64,000 nt of DNA from Rhizobacter koreensis (GCF_013366375.1 NZ_JABWMJ010000007.1:248001-312000); one strand, 5' to 3'; counted from the stretch's first letter, positions 16,814 to 27,083 are shown. The notes: generated from the sequence alone by a model not told the origin. Translations and numbers: made by a program.

Positions 16814-19720
16814 ATGTGGCTGACCGTCGTCTTCGTCCTCCCCTTCCTCGGCAGCGCCGTCGCCGCGCTGCTTCCGACCCACGCGCGCAACCTCGAATCG
16901 CTCGCCGCCGGCCTCGTGGCGCTTGCCGTGCTGGTGCCGCTCGCGCTGGTCTACCCCGACATCCGCGACGGCCACGTGATCGTCGAGCGGCTTGCGTGGC
17001 TGCCGAGCCTCGGTCTCGATCTGGTGGTGCGCCTCGACGGCTTCGCGTGGATGTTCGCGATGCTGGTTGCCGGCATGGGCCTCCTGGTCGTCGTCTATGC
17101 GCGCTACTACCTGTCGCCGCACGACCCGGCGGCGCGCTTCTACGCGCTGCTGCTCGGGTTCATGGGCTCGATGCTCGGCGTCGTCGTCTCCGGCAACCTG
17201 CTGCAGCTGGTGCTGTTCTGGGAGCTGACCAGCCTCTTCTCGTTCCTGCTCATCGGCTACTGGCAGCACCGGCGTGACGCGCGCCGCGGCGCCCGCATGG
17301 CGTTCACGGTCACCGCCGCCGGCGGCCTGGCCCTGCTCGCCGGCGTGCTGGTGCTCGGGCAGATCGTCGGCAGCCACGACCTCGAGGTGGTGCTTGAGGC
17401 CGGCGAACGGGTGCGCGCGCATCCGCTCTACCCGCTCGCGCTCGGCCTCGTGCTGCTGGGCGCGCTCACCAAGAGTGCGCAGTTCCCGTTCCACTTCTGG
17501 CTGCCGCACGCGATGGCGGCGCCGACACCGGTGTCGGCCTATCTGCACTCGGCGACCATGGTCAAGGCGGGCGTGTTCCTGCTCGCGCGCCTCTGGCCGG
17601 TGCTCGCTGGCACCGACGCCTGGTTCTGGATCGTCGGTGGCGCCGGTCTCGCGACGCTGCTGCTCGGCGCCTACGTGGCGATGTTCCAGAACGACCTGAA
17701 GGGCCTGCTCGCCTACTCGACGATCAGCCATCTCGGCCTCATCACGCTGCTGCTCGGCCTCGACAGCCCGCTTGCCGCGGTCGCGGCGGTGTTCCACATC
17801 ATGAACCACGCCACCTTCAAGGCGTCGCTCTTCATGGCGGTCGGCATCATCGACCACGAGACCGGCACGCGCGACATGCGCCGCCTCGACGGCCTGTTCC
17901 ACGCGATTCCGATCACCGGAACGCTCGCGATGGTCGCGTGCGCGGCGATGGCCGGGGTGCCGCTCCTCAACGGGTTCCTCTCGAAGGAGATGTTCTTCGC
18001 CGAGACGGTGTTCCTGACCGCCAACCCGCTGGTCGAGGCCGCGCTGCCCGTCGCGGCCACGCTCGCCGGCCTGTTCGCGGTGGTCTATTCGCTGCGCTTC
18101 GGCCACGACGTCTTCTTCGGCCCGCTCACGCGCGACCTGCCGCGCCAGCCGCACGAGCCGGTGCGCTGGATGCGCGCACCGGTCGACCTGCTGGTGCTCG
18201 CCTGCGTGGTGGTCGGCGTGGCCCCCGCGCTCGCCGTCGGGCCGCTGCTCGCCACCGCGGCGCTGCCGGTGGTCGGCGGCAACCTGCCGACCTACAGCCT
18301 CGCGGTGTGGCACGGCGTGACGAGTCCGCTGCTGATGAGCCTGGTCGCGCTGGCCGGCGGCATCGCGGTCTACCGGCTGTTCGGCGAGCGCTTCAAGCGG
18401 CGCGGCGCGCGCCGCGTGCCGCTGCTCGGCGCGTTCGACGGCAAGCGCACGTTCGAGACCCTGCTCGTGCTCGCGAGCCGCGGCGCGCGCCAGGGCCTAA
18501 GGCTCGCCGGCACGCGGCGCCTTCAGCCGCAGCTGTTCTGGATGCTCGCGGTCGCCGGTGCCGCGGGGCTCGGCTCGGCGCTGATCGTGCCGCTGGTCTG
18601 GGGCGACCGGCCGCGCGTCCCGGCGACGCCCGAGTTCGTGATGCTGTGGGTGCTCGGCGGCAGTGCCGCCATCGGCGCGGCGGTGCAGGCCAAGTTCCAC
18701 CGCCTCGCGGCGCTCACCATGCTGAGCGTGGTCGGCCTGGTGCTCTGCCTCACCTTCGCCTGGTTCTCGGCGCCCGACCTCGCGCTGACCCAGCTCGCGG
18801 TCGAGGTGGTCACCGTCGTGCTGTTCCTGCTCGGGCTGCGCTGGCTGCCGCGCCGGGTGGCGCAGGACGACCCCCTCACCGCGGCGCGCGCGCTCTGGCG
18901 CCGGCGCCGCGACTTCGTGCTCGCGGTCGCGATCGGGCTCGGCATGGCCGCGCTCTCGTACGCCATGCTCACGCGGCAGGCGCCGCAGAGCATCTCGCCG
19001 TTCTTCATCGACCGCGCCTTGCCTGAAGGCGGCGGCACCAACGTCGTCAACGTGATGCTGGTCGACTTCCGCGCCTTCGACACGCTGGGCGAGATCACGG
19101 TGCTCGGCATCGTCGCGCTCACCGTCTATGCGCTGCTGCGCCGCTTCAGGCCGCCGCGCGAATCGATCGAGCTGCCGCCGCAGCAGCGCGTGGTGCCGGC
19201 GAGCGAGCAGAGCGACCTGCTGGCGCGGCCCGACCGGAGCGAGGCGGCCGGCGGCTATCTGCTGGTGCCGTCGATGCTCGCGCAGCTGGTGCTGCCCGGC
19301 GCGGTGGTGTTCGCGCTCTACCTCTTCCTGCGCGGCCACAACGAGCCGGGCGGCGGCTTCGTCGCCGGCCTCGCGGTCGCGATCGCGTTCATCGCGCAGT
19401 ACATGGTGGGCGGCACGCGCTGGGTCGAGGACCGGGCCAACCTCAGGCCGCCGCGCTGGATCGGTCTCGGTCTGCTGACCGCGCTCGTCACCGGCCTCGG
19501 TGCGCTCGCCTTCGGCCATCCCTTCCTCACCACGCACACGGCGCACGTCACGCTGCCGCTGGTCGGCGAACTGCACCTGCCGAGCGCGGCGCTGTTCGAC
19601 TTCGGCGTGTTCGCGGTGGTGCTGGGCTCGACCCTGCTGCTGCTCACGGCGCTGGCCCACCAGTCGCTGCGCTCGCGCCGCAAGCCGCCGTCGCCGGACC
19701 GCCCCGGCGAGGCCGCCTGA
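16814..19720 (+). CDS. mrpA: Monovalent cation/H+ antiporter subunit A fused to a subunit-B domain (MrpA/MrpB)
   Basis: Largest subunit of the Mrp (Pha/Mnh) Na+(K+)/H+ antiporter, 968 residues, related to NuoL of complex I. The proton-antiporter core spans roughly residues 90-500, with FWELTSLFSFLLIGYW and HATFKASLFMAVGIIDH as clear signatures. A DUF4040-type segment lies near 620-690. The last 150 residues (LRGHNEPGGGFVAG) are the MrpB-like domain, so no separate B gene is needed. It shares 1 nt with the next gene. No clear ribosome-binding site precedes the ATG. Confidence 0.95.
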   Translation: MWLTVVFVLPFLGSAVAALLPTHARNLESLAAGLVALAVLVPLALVYPDIRDGHVIVERLAWLPSLGLDLVVRLDGFAWMFAMLVAGMGLLVVVYARYYLSPHDPAARFYALLLGFMGSMLGVVVSGNLLQLVLFWELTSLFSFLLIGYWQHRRDARRGARMAFTVTAAGGLALLAGVLVLGQIVGSHDLEVVLEAGERVRAHPLYPLALGLVLLGALTKSAQFPFHFWLPHAMAAPTPVSAYLHSATMVKAGVFLLARLWPVLAGTDAWFWIVGGAGLATLLLGAYVAMFQNDLKGLLAYSTISHLGLITLLLGLDSPLAAVAAVFHIMNHATFKASLFMAVGIIDHETGTRDMRRLDGLFHAIPITGTLAMVACAAMAGVPLLNGFLSKEMFFAETVFLTANPLVEAALPVAATLAGLFAVVYSLRFGHDVFFGPLTRDLPRQPHEPVRWMRAPVDLLVLACVVVGVAPALAVGPLLATAALPVVGGNLPTYSLAVWHGVTSPLLMSLVALAGGIAVYRLFGERFKRRGARRVPLLGAFDGKRTFETLLVLASRGARQGLRLAGTRRLQPQLFWMLAVAGAAGLGSALIVPLVWGDRPRVPATPEFVMLWVLGGSAAIGAAVQAKFHRLAALTMLSVVGLVLCLTFAWFSAPDLALTQLAVEVVTVVLFLLGLRWLPRRVAQDDPLTAARALWRRRRDFVLAVAIGLGMAALSYAMLTRQAPQSISPFFIDRALPEGGGTNVVNVMLVDFRAFDTLGEITVLGIVALTVYALLRRFRPPRESIELPPQQRVVPASEQSDLLARPDRSEAAGGYLLVPSMLAQLVLPGAVVFALYLFLRGHNEPGGGFVAGLAVAIAFIAQYMVGGTRWVEDRANLRPPRWIGLGLLTALVTGLGALAFGHPFLTTHTAHVTLPLVGELHLPSAALFDFGVFAVVLGSTLLLLTALAHQSLRSRRKPPSPDRPGEAA

Positions 19721-20064
19721 TGGAGATCGTGATCTCGCTGGCGATCGGCGTGCTGGCCAGCGCGGGCGTCTGGCTGGTGCTTCGGCCGCGCACGTTCCAG
19801 GTCCTGATCGGCCTCTCGCTGCTGTCGTACGCGGTCAACCTCTTCATCTTCAGCGTCGGAAGCCTCTCGATCGACAAGGAGCCGATCGTGCAGCCGGGCG
19901 TTCCGGCCAATCTCGTCAACTACAGCGACCCGCTGCCCCAGTCGCTGGTGCTGACCGCGATCGTGATCGGCTTCGCGACCACCGCGCTCTTCCTCGTGGT
20001 GCTGCTCGCCCTGCGCGGCCTGAGCGGCGGCGACCACGTCGACGGCCAGGAGGAGCGGCCGTGA
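19720..20064 (+). CDS. mrpC: Mrp antiporter subunit C
   Basis: NuoK-like small membrane subunit of 114 residues with three predicted helices. The middle helix carries the family pattern LIGLSLLSYAVNLFIFS. Its ATG overlaps the stop of subunit A (TGATG), and its stop overlaps the GTG of subunit D, so the operon is translationally coupled. Confidence 0.95.
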   Translation: MEIVISLAIGVLASAGVWLVLRPRTFQVLIGLSLLSYAVNLFIFSVGSLSIDKEPIVQPGVPANLVNYSDPLPQSLVLTAIVIGFATTALFLVVLLALRGLSGGDHVDGQEERP

Positions 20065-21770
20065 CCGACGCGCTCTCCCACCTCGCGGTCGCACCGGTGC
20101 TGCTGCCGCTGGCCACCGCGGCGCTGATGCTGCTGATCCCCGAGAAGCGCCGGCGCGCGAAATCGCTGCTCGGGCTCGTCTCGACCGCGCTCGGCCTTCT
20201 GGTTGCCGTCACGATGCTGATCGGCGTCGGCCGCCACGGCGCGCCGGGCGTGCTCGCGGTCTACCTGCCCGGCAACTGGCCGGTGCCGTTCGGCATCGTC
20301 CTCGTCGTCGATCGACTGTCGGCGCTGATGATGGTGCTCGCCGGCAGCATCGGCCTGGCGTCGCTCGGCTATGCGCAGGCGCGCTGGCAACGCGCCGGGG
20401 TCCACTTCGAGGCCCTGTTCCAGCTCCAGCTGATGGGGCTCTACGGCGCCTTCCTCACCGGCGACCTGTTCAACCTGTTCGTCTTCTTCGAGGTGCTGCT
20501 CGCCGCGAGCTACGGCCTGCTGCTGCACGGCGGCGGCGGCTCCCGGGTACGCGCCGGGCTGCACTACATCGCGATCAACCTGACGGCGTCGCTGCTGTTC
20601 CTCGTCGGCGTCGCCCTGCTCTACGGCGTGACCGGCACGCTCAACATGGCCGACCTCGCGCAGAAGCTGCCGAGCGTGCCGGCGACCGACCGCGGCCTGC
20701 TGCACGCCGGCGGCGCGATCCTCGGCATCGCCTTTCTCGCCAAGGCCGCGCTGTGGCCGCTCAACTTCTGGCTTCCGGGCGCCTACGCCGCCGCCGGTGC
20801 GCCGGTCGCCGCGCTGTTCGCGATCCTCACCAAGGTCGGCGTCTATGCGGTGCTGCGCCTCTGGACGCTGTGCTTTTCCGCGAGCGCCGGCGGCTCGTCG
20901 CTGTTCGGCGCCGACGTCCTGATCTGGGGCGGCGTGCTGACGATCGCGTTCGGCTCCGTCGGCATGCTGGCGTCGCAGCGCCTCAGCCGGCTCGCGGCGT
21001 TCAGCGTGATCACGTCGTCGGGAACGCTGCTCGCGGCGATCGGCTTCGACGTGCCGGCCCTCACCGGCGGCGCGCTCTTCTACCTCGCGAGCTCGACCCT
21101 TGCCGGCGCGGCGCTGTTCCTGCTCGCCGAGCTGATCGAGCGTGCACGCCAGACCGACGTCGCGCCGCCGCCGGTCGACGACGCCGACGACCACCTGCCG
21201 TTCTTCGTCGACGACGAGCCGCCGCCCGACATCAACCTCGACGACCAGGAAGAGCCGCTGGTCGGCCGCGCGATCCCCGCGGCGCTGGTGTTCGTCGGCG
21301 TGGGCTTCATCGTCTGCGCGCTCGTCGTCGCCGGCATGCCGCCACTCTCGGGCTTCATCGGCAAGATCGCGATGCTGTCGGCGCTGCTCGGCGTCGGCGT
21401 TGCGCCGGTTGCCCATTCGGTCGCCGCCTGGACCCTGTTCGCGCTGCTGATCGTGTCGGGGCTCGCAGCCGCGATCGCGTTCATGCGCGTCGGCATCCGC
21501 CACTTCTGGGCCGCGCAGGACCGCTGGGTGCCGCATCTGCGCCTGATCGAGGGCGTGCCGGTGCTGATGCTGCTCGGCGCCTGCGTGCTGCTGGTGCTGC
21601 ACGGCGAGCGCGCGCTGCGTTTCGGCGCCGCCACCGCCGAGGCGCTGCACCGCCCCGTCGGCTACGTCGAGGCCGTGCTGGCGGCGCGCCCGGTGCAGCG
21701 CTCGCGCGGCGCCTCCGCGGCGGCACGCGCCGAAGCTGCGCCCGAGCCGGAGACGGAGGTCGCGCGTTGA
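20061..21770 (+). CDS. mrpD: Mrp antiporter subunit D
   Basis: Second antiporter-like core subunit (NuoM/N-like), 569 residues, starting at GTG 20061 behind AGGAGG. The family pattern LFNLFVFFEVLLAASYGLLL and the conserved Lys in FLAKAALWPLNFWLPGAY are present. An Asp-rich hydrophilic loop of about 35 residues (near 367-402, e.g. DDADDHLPFFVDDE) interrupts the membrane part and should be cytoplasmic or periplasmic. The stop overlaps the TTG start of subunit E. Confidence 0.95.
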   Translation: MTDALSHLAVAPVLLPLATAALMLLIPEKRRRAKSLLGLVSTALGLLVAVTMLIGVGRHGAPGVLAVYLPGNWPVPFGIVLVVDRLSALMMVLAGSIGLASLGYAQARWQRAGVHFEALFQLQLMGLYGAFLTGDLFNLFVFFEVLLAASYGLLLHGGGGSRVRAGLHYIAINLTASLLFLVGVALLYGVTGTLNMADLAQKLPSVPATDRGLLHAGGAILGIAFLAKAALWPLNFWLPGAYAAAGAPVAALFAILTKVGVYAVLRLWTLCFSASAGGSSLFGADVLIWGGVLTIAFGSVGMLASQRLSRLAAFSVITSSGTLLAAIGFDVPALTGGALFYLASSTLAGAALFLLAELIERARQTDVAPPPVDDADDHLPFFVDDEPPPDINLDDQEEPLVGRAIPAALVFVGVGFIVCALVVAGMPPLSGFIGKIAMLSALLGVGVAPVAHSVAAWTLFALLIVSGLAAAIAFMRVGIRHFWAAQDRWVPHLRLIEGVPVLMLLGACVLLVLHGERALRFGAATAEALHRPVGYVEAVLAARPVQRSRGASAAARAEAAPEPETEVAR

Positions 21771-22255
21771 AGCGCTGGCTGCCGGCGCCGCTGCTCTCGG
21801 CGGGTCTGTTCACGTTCTGGCTGCTGCTGCAGCAGAGCGTCGCCCCCGCACATCTGCTGCTCGGCGCGCTGATCGCGATCGCGGTTCCGCGCCTCACCGC
21901 CCCGTTGCGCGTCGCCGGCGGCCGGGTGCGCCACCCGCTGCGGCTGCTGCGCCTCATCGGCCATGTCGGCGGCGACGTCGTGCGCTCGGGCCTCGGCGTC
22001 GGCGCCGGGGTGCTGAAGGCGTCGCGGCACCCGCCGCGCGGGCGCTTCGTGGTCGTGCCGCTCGAGCTGCGCGACCCGCACGCGCTCGCGGCGCTCGCCA
22101 TGATCACCGCCGTGGTGCCGGGCACCGTATGGTGCGAGCTCGCGCTCGACCGCAGCGCACTGCTGCTGCACGTGTTCGACGTCGCCGACGACGCCGCCTT
22201 CATCGCCCACTACAAGAGCCGCTACGAGCGGCCGCTCGTGGAGATCTTCGAATGA
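21767..22255 (+). CDS. mrpE: Mrp antiporter subunit E
   Basis: Subunit E, 162 residues, with N-terminal membrane helices (LLSAGLFTFWLLLQQS) and a soluble C-terminal part containing MITAVVPGTVWCEL, a hallmark of the family. The start is TTG at 21767, overlapping the stop of D and preceded by GGAGG, the only start that keeps the conserved N-terminus. The stop overlaps the ATG of F. Confidence 0.93.
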   Translation: MKRWLPAPLLSAGLFTFWLLLQQSVAPAHLLLGALIAIAVPRLTAPLRVAGGRVRHPLRLLRLIGHVGGDVVRSGLGVGAGVLKASRHPPRGRFVVVPLELRDPHALAALAMITAVVPGTVWCELALDRSALLLHVFDVADDAAFIAHYKSRYERPLVEIFE

Positions 22256-22530
22256 GTCCTCTGCTCGGCCACGCGATCACCGTCACCCTCGTCCTCTACG
22301 GGCTCGCGATGGCGCTCGGCCTCTGGCGCGTGATGCGCGGACCGAGCGCCCAGGACCGCGTGCTCGCGCTCGACTTCCTCTCGGTGGTCGGCATGCTGAT
22401 CATGCTGGTGCTCGCGATCCGCTACGACAGCAGCATGTACTTCGAGGGCGCGCTGCTGCTCGCGCTGTTCGGCTTCGTGAGCTCGGTGGCGATGGCCAAG
22501 TTCCTGCTCCGCGGCGAGGTGATCGAATGA
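22252..22530 (+). CDS. mrpF: Mrp antiporter subunit F
   Basis: Small membrane subunit of 92 residues with three predicted helices. The segment RVMRGPSAQDRVLALDFL between helices one and two is diagnostic. Both ends overlap neighbouring genes (ATGA junctions). Confidence 0.95.
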   Translation: MSPLLGHAITVTLVLYGLAMALGLWRVMRGPSAQDRVLALDFLSVVGMLIMLVLAIRYDSSMYFEGALLLALFGFVSSVAMAKFLLRGEVIE

Positions 22531-22859
22531 GCGACGCCATCGTCGCCGCGCTGCTGGTGTTCAGCGGCGTCGTCGTGCTGACCGCCGGGCTCGGCCTCTG
22601 GCGGCTCGACAACTTCTTCCTCCGCATGCACGCGCCGGCGCTCGCGTCGACGCTCGGCGCGTGGATCGTCGCGCTGGCGTCGATCGTCCACTTCTCGTCA
22701 CGCGGCAACGGTCTCTCGCTGCACGTCTGGCTCGTGATCATCGTGCTCTCGATCGCGAGTCCGGTGACCGCGATGCTGCTGGCGCGCGCCGCGCTGTTCC
22801 GGCGACGCCAGGCCGGCGATCCGCTGCCGCCGCCGCTCGGCGGCGAGCGCCAGCCCTGA
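22527..22859 (+). CDS. mrpG: Mrp antiporter subunit G
   Basis: Last subunit of the Mrp operon, 110 residues and three predicted helices. GLWRLDNFFLRMHAPALAST is the family signature (G-x-R-x-P-D-x-x-x-R-x-H type). It overlaps F by 4 nt. With A/B, C, D, E and F this makes a complete antiporter for Na+ and pH homeostasis. Confidence 0.94.
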   Translation: MSDAIVAALLVFSGVVVLTAGLGLWRLDNFFLRMHAPALASTLGAWIVALASIVHFSSRGNGLSLHVWLVIIVLSIASPVTAMLLARAALFRRRQAGDPLPPPLGGERQP

Positions 22860-22865
22860 CCGGCG

Positions 22866-22954
22866 CGCCTTGCCACGCCGCATGCGGTGCGCCGCCGCGC
22901 ACGGCTGAGCGACGACCGCGTGAGCTCGCCGCTCACCCGTGCCGCGGCAAGGCG
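22866..22954. terminator. Inverted repeat between convergent mrpG and tcuB
   Basis: CGCCTTGCC (22866-22874) is matched by GGCAAGGCG (22946-22954). Inside lies the palindrome CCGCATGCGG (22878-22887) and a small hairpin GTGAGC-TCGCC-GCTCAC (22920-22936). A nested structure between convergent genes could act as a bidirectional transcription stop; no T-tract is present. Confidence 0.35.
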
Positions 22955-22971
22955 GTTCGGCGCGCGCGCGA

Positions 22972-24183
22972 TCAGTCGTCGCCGAGCTTGAGCCGGCTCG
23001 GCAGCCGCCGCTCGAGCGAGAACTTGAGCAGCGCGGCGCTGCGATACACCGCGTGCGCGAACTTGCCGTACGGCAGGGTCGCGAAAAGGGCCATCACCAC
23101 GCCCAGATGGACCGCCAGCAGCAGCGCCATCCAGCCGGTGTCGCGCCAGGCGAGCAGCGCCAGACCCGTTGCGCTGGTCAGCAGCAGCAGCGCGATGAAC
23201 GCGCGGTCCATCGGGCGCTGGGCCGGGTCGCCCTGCGCGGGGTCGCGTCGCCGGGCCATCCACAGGAGCCCGATCGGTCCGACCACGAGGCCGATGCCGC
23301 CGAGCGTGCCGAGCAGCACCGGAAGGCTTGTCGGCGCGTAAGGCGCCGGCCGTCCGAGCACGTAGTGGTAGAGCGTCGCGACGCAGGTGGATGCGAAGCA
23401 GAGCATGAAGCCGTAGAACGTCGTCTGGTGCCAGCGCCGGCGCCACAGCGTGAAGCGATCGTCGGCGTCGTTGCAGCCTTCGCCGTGGCCACCGTCGAGA
23501 TACTTCATGACGAGCACGTTCCGGATCGCCTCCAGGCCTGCGGCGGCACGCTCGCGGTACGGCCCGTCCCCCTCGCGCACGTCGCGCCAGAACGCACGCG
23601 CGCCGATGCCGAGCGCGACGATCGCGAAGCCGAACACGGCACCGAACAGCGCGACCAGCAGGTTGTGCGGAAAGATCGCGTAGAAGTCGCCGGCGAGCGG
23701 CTGGTGGAACAACGTGCCGGCGAGCGCGAGCGCCAGTACCAGGAACAGCGCCAGGCCGCCGGCGAGCGCCAGCGCAACGGTCAGACCATTCTGGCGATAG
23801 AGCGCGCCGAACGCCGCCGGCCACGCGTAGTCGGCGTAGGTGCTGCCGCGCACCTCGGCCAGCGCGCGCGGCACGTTGACCGCGAACTCGTGAGGCGGCG
23901 CGTACTGGCAGGCGTGCAGGCAGGCGCCGCAGTTGTGGCAGAGGTTCGCCAGGTAGTGGGTGTCCGCTTTCGCGAACTCGAGGCGCCGCGTCATCGCCGG
24001 AAACACCGCGCAGAAACCTTCGCAGTAGCGGCACGCGTTGCAGATCTGCAGGATGCGCGCGACCTCGCCTTCCGCCGCGGTCAGCGGCAGCACCGGGCGG
24101 ATTGGCACCACGCGCGGGTTGGCGCTGCCGATGCCGTCGACATCGGCACGCGCTTGATCGATGAGGTCGGAGAGCGGATGCAT
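22972..24183 (-). CDS. tcuB: TcuB-like iron-sulfur/membrane electron-transfer protein (CitB-like)
   Basis: Reoxidises the FAD of TcuA and passes electrons to the membrane in tricarballylate catabolism. 403 residues. The N-terminus carries two 4Fe-4S ligand sets, C48-C51-C54-C58 ([11 protein letters not shown]) and C82-C85-C88-C92 ([11 protein letters not shown]), followed by about six membrane segments. It lies 16 nt downstream of tcuA on the same strand. Length and architecture match characterised TcuB; the true substrate could be another tricarboxylate. Confidence 0.92.
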   Translation of the reverse strand: MHPLSDLIDQARADVDGIGSANPRVVPIRPVLPLTAAEGEVARILQICNACRYCEGFCAVFPAMTRRLEFAKADTHYLANLCHNCGACLHACQYAPPHEFAVNVPRALAEVRGSTYADYAWPAAFGALYRQNGLTVALALAGGLALFLVLALALAGTLFHQPLAGDFYAIFPHNLLVALFGAVFGFAIVALGIGARAFWRDVREGDGPYRERAAAGLEAIRNVLVMKYLDGGHGEGCNDADDRFTLWRRRWHQTTFYGFMLCFASTCVATLYHYVLGRPAPYAPTSLPVLLGTLGGIGLVVGPIGLLWMARRRDPAQGDPAQRPMDRAFIALLLLTSATGLALLAWRDTGWMALLLAVHLGVVMALFATLPYGKFAHAVYRSAALLKFSLERRLPSRLKLGDD

Positions 24184-24199
24184 GAGGGTCCGATCGTTG

Positions 24200-25594
24200 T
24201 CAGCGCGCCAGCGCCGCCCGTGCCGCCCGGGTCCCGGCGATCCGGCCGAACGCCGTGCCGATGCTCATGCCGACCCCGGCCGTGTAGCCCTTGCCGAGCA
24301 CGTTGCCGGCCATCATCTCGCCGGCGACGAAGAGGTTCGGGCTCGGCTTGCCGCCGAAGCGCACCGCCGCGGTGTCGTCGACCTCGAGCCCGAGATAGGT
24401 GAAGGTGATGCCGGGGCGCAAGGGATACGCGACGAAGGGCGGCGTGTCGAGCGGCAGCGCCCAGTGCGTCTTCGGCGGCGCCAGCCCTTCGGTGTGACAG
24501 TCGTCGAGCGTGGTGTGGTCGAAGCGGCCGACGCGGCACGCCCCGTTGTAGTCGGCGACGGTGCGCAGGAACACGGTCTCGTCGAGACCGACCGCGCGCG
24601 CGAGCTCGCCGAGCGAGTCTGCGCGAGTGCCCGGAAACACCGGCGGCATGAAGCGGCCGATCGCCTTCTGGTCGATGATCGAATGCGCGATCTGCCCCGG
24701 CTGCTGGGCCACCAGGCGGCCCCAGATCGCGTAGCGCTTGGGCCAGAAGTCCTCGCCCTCGTCGTAGAAGCGCTCGGCGTCGCGGTTGACGACGATGCCG
24801 AGCGAGACGCAGTCGATGCGGGTGCAGATGCCGCCGTCGTAGAGCGGTGCGCGCGCGTCGATCGCGACGCAGTGCGATTGCGACGGGTCGCCGATCGTGT
24901 CGGCGCCGGCGTCGATCAGGTGGCGCAGCAGCACGCCCTGGTTGAAGCGGGTGCCGCGGATCAGGAAGTTGTCGGCCGGCCACTCGCCGCGTTCGTTCTG
25001 CCCCCAGGCCTCGCGCAGCCACGCGAGGTTCGATTCGAATCCGCCGGCCGCGAGCACGCAGCTCTTGGCGGTGAAGCGCCGCTCGCCCGAGCGCGCGGCG
25101 ACGAAGCGGTCGCCGTCGAGCTCGATCGCATCGACCGGCGTCTCGTACTGCACCTCGACGCCGAGCCGCTCGGCGCTGCGGTAGTAGGCGTTGACGAGGG
25201 CGCGGCCGCCGCCCATGAAGAAGGCGTTGGTGCGCGCGACGTGCAGCGCGCCCGAGAGCGGCGGCTGGAAGTGCACGCCGTGGCTGCGCATCCAGTCGCG
25301 GCAGTTCGACGACGCACGGATGACGAGCCGCGCCAGCTTCTCGTTGGTCTGACCGCCGGTCACCTTGAGCAGGTCCTGCCAGTACTCCTCTTCGGAATAG
25401 GCGTCGACCAGCACGTCCTGCGGCGCGTCGTGCATGCAGCGGAGGTTGCGCGTGTGCTGCGAATTGCCGCCGCGCCAGGCCTTCGGCGCCGCCTCGAGCA
25501 GCCGCACGCTGGCACCGGCCTCGCACGCCATCAGCGCGGCGCACAAGGCGGCGTTGCCGCCGCCGATCACGAGGACGTCGGGGTGGGGGTTCAC
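24200..25594 (-). CDS. tcuA: FAD-dependent tricarballylate dehydrogenase TcuA-like
   Basis: Flavoprotein of the fumarate reductase/succinate dehydrogenase family, predicted to oxidise tricarballylate to cis-aconitate. 464 residues from GTG at 25594, where the dinucleotide fold begins ([17 protein letters not shown]). [25 protein letters not shown] and the C-terminal [16 protein letters not shown] are family motifs. No strong ribosome-binding site precedes the GTG; the frame of the upstream Bug remnant stops exactly across it (GTGA). The open frame extends upstream but loses homology. Confidence 0.88.
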   Translation of the reverse strand: MNPHPDVLVIGGGNAALCAALMACEAGASVRLLEAAPKAWRGGNSQHTRNLRCMHDAPQDVLVDAYSEEEYWQDLLKVTGGQTNEKLARLVIRASSNCRDWMRSHGVHFQPPLSGALHVARTNAFFMGGGRALVNAYYRSAERLGVEVQYETPVDAIELDGDRFVAARSGERRFTAKSCVLAAGGFESNLAWLREAWGQNERGEWPADNFLIRGTRFNQGVLLRHLIDAGADTIGDPSQSHCVAIDARAPLYDGGICTRIDCVSLGIVVNRDAERFYDEGEDFWPKRYAIWGRLVAQQPGQIAHSIIDQKAIGRFMPPVFPGTRADSLGELARAVGLDETVFLRTVADYNGACRVGRFDHTTLDDCHTEGLAPPKTHWALPLDTPPFVAYPLRPGITFTYLGLEVDDTAAVRFGGKPSPNLFVAGEMMAGNVLGKGYTAGVGMSIGTAFGRIAGTRAARAALAR

Positions 25595-25952
25595 GAGAGC
25601 GGGGCGGTGTCGGCTCGCATCATAGAAAGCTCTGCTCGCGGCACTGACGAGGGCATGTAGCCGATCGCCTTCGCCACCACGACGACGATGTGGGCCGGGG
25701 TCGCGAGCAGGCCGACCGGTACGAAATCGCGACATGCGGCGCGTCGCCGGGCGCGGCAGGCGAGCGGTGCGCCGAGCCGCTCGGGCTCCCGTGAGACCCT
25801 GCTGCGCCCGACGTTGTCGATGATGCCGCCCGGCGCGTGGGGAACGACGAGCTCGACGACGCACGCGGGCCACGTGGCACGCGCGCGGCCCGGGCGCACG
25901 GCGAGACCGGCGCCTGGGTGGCGCGCAGCAGGGTGCGGCGGGTCGATGTCAT
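25591..25952 (-). pseudogene. Decayed Bug/TctC solute-receptor gene
   Basis: Remains of a receptor gene upstream of tcuA. A signal-peptide-like start, MTSTRRTLLRAT, is at 25952. After a shift into another frame comes the typical mature N-terminus WPACVVELVVPHAPGGIIDN (compare the usual WP-x-RPV-x-LVVPFAPGG), then VSREPERLGAPL. A large internal deletion leads to DFVPVGLLATPAHIVVV, normally about 90 residues into the protein, followed by AKAIGYMPSS. The remaining two thirds are missing. The remnant frame ends over the tcuA start codon. Tcu/Tct loci often include such a receptor, so this was probably its own receptor. Confidence 0.8.
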
Positions 25953-26151
25953 GGCGATGCAGGTGCGGCGGCAGCGACTGCCGTCAGCCGCCCGCCGGCG
26001 CACAGGGTAGCCGCTTGCCGCGCGCGCGCTCGCTCGCGGCGTGATCGGGCAACGGTCGCGCGGGTGAACCCGGAGCGCACCATCAAACGATCGTCGTCAC
26101 TCCGCCGCGGGCACCCCGAATGCTGCGGCGCCCTGCAGCGAAGGGGTCAGC

Positions 26152-27045
26152 GTGGATCGAACGGACGTGGTGGTGGTGGGCGGCGGGCCGGCCGGGCTGA
26201 TCGGCGCGACCTATCTCGCCCGCTTCTGCCGCAGCGTGCGCGTCGTCGATGCCGGCCGCAGCCGCGCCGCGAAGATCCCGCGTTCGCACAACTACCCGGG
26301 CTTTGCCGACGGCATCGCGGGCGCCGACCTGCTGGCCAGCCTGCGCGCGCAGGTCGAGCGCTATGCGATCGCGACGTCGGTGGGCGAGGTCGAGCGCATC
26401 GAGCCTGAAGGCGACGGCTTCGTCGTCACCTGGGTCGACGGCGCGCTGCGCGCCCGCGCCGTGCTGCTCGCCACCGGCGCCAGCGACATCGAGCCGCCGC
26501 TGCCGTACGCCGCCGAGGCGCTGCGCGACGGCGCGCTGCGCTATTGCCCGGTGTGCGACGGGTTCGAGGTGGTCGGGCAGGCAGTCGGCGTGATCGGCGA
26601 CGGGCGCCCGGCGGTCAACGAGGCGCTCTACCTGCGCGACTTCACCGACCGCCTCACGGTCTTCATGGCGGCAGGCGCCGCGGGCATCGGCGACGACGAT
26701 CGGCGCCGCCTCGCCGCGGCCGGCATCGGCTGGGTCGCCGAGCCGGTGCGGAGCCTGCGCCTCTGGGAGCAGCGCGTCACGGTATGCCACGGCGACGCCG
26801 AGACGGTCTGCGACTCGGTGTACTCGGCGTTCGGCATGCGGGTGCACGCCGATCTCGCCGTCCGGCTGGGCGCAGAGGTCGACGCCGCCGGCTACCTGGC
26901 GACCGATCGCCACCAGCAGACCAGCGTGCCCGGGCTCTACGCGGCCGGCGACGTCGCGTCGGGTCTCAACCAGATCTCGGTCGCGAGCGGCGGTGCTGCG
27001 ATCGCGGCAGCGGCGATCCACCAGGCGTTGCGCAAGCCCGCATAG
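26152..27045 (+). CDS. Thioredoxin-reductase-like FAD/NAD(P) oxidoreductase
   Basis: Two-domain pyridine nucleotide-disulfide reductase-like flavoprotein of 297 residues. The FAD site is [15 protein letters not shown] (7-21), the redox pair is C132-P-V-C135, the NAD(P) region [16 protein letters not shown] and the C-terminal FAD contact [11 protein letters not shown]. It starts at GTG 26152 behind GAAGGGG. The nucleotide loop is less canonical (GDGRPA) than in classical thioredoxin reductase, and the gene stands alone, so its partner is unknown; a small-molecule or ferredoxin substrate is possible. Confidence 0.88.
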   Translation: MDRTDVVVVGGGPAGLIGATYLARFCRSVRVVDAGRSRAAKIPRSHNYPGFADGIAGADLLASLRAQVERYAIATSVGEVERIEPEGDGFVVTWVDGALRARAVLLATGASDIEPPLPYAAEALRDGALRYCPVCDGFEVVGQAVGVIGDGRPAVNEALYLRDFTDRLTVFMAAGAAGIGDDDRRRLAAAGIGWVAEPVRSLRLWEQRVTVCHGDAETVCDSVYSAFGMRVHADLAVRLGAEVDAAGYLATDRHQQTSVPGLYAAGDVASGLNQISVASGGAAIAAAAIHQALRKPA

Positions 27046-27083
27046 CCGAGAAGGGCGCGAGCGCAGCGACGGCCTGCGCAGGG

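Noticed and set aside
4053..22947. Hairpin GTGAG..GCTCACCCGTGCCG shared by 4053-4076 and 22920-22947 as a dispersed repeat
   Set aside because: Only 14 nt are identical, which is expected by chance in 64 kb of GC-rich DNA; the first copy is better explained as a LysR dyad.
25591..25626. Ten-codon leader peptide ([10 protein letters not shown]) regulating tcuA
   Set aside because: It is simply the tail of the frame that carries the Bug pseudogene remnant.
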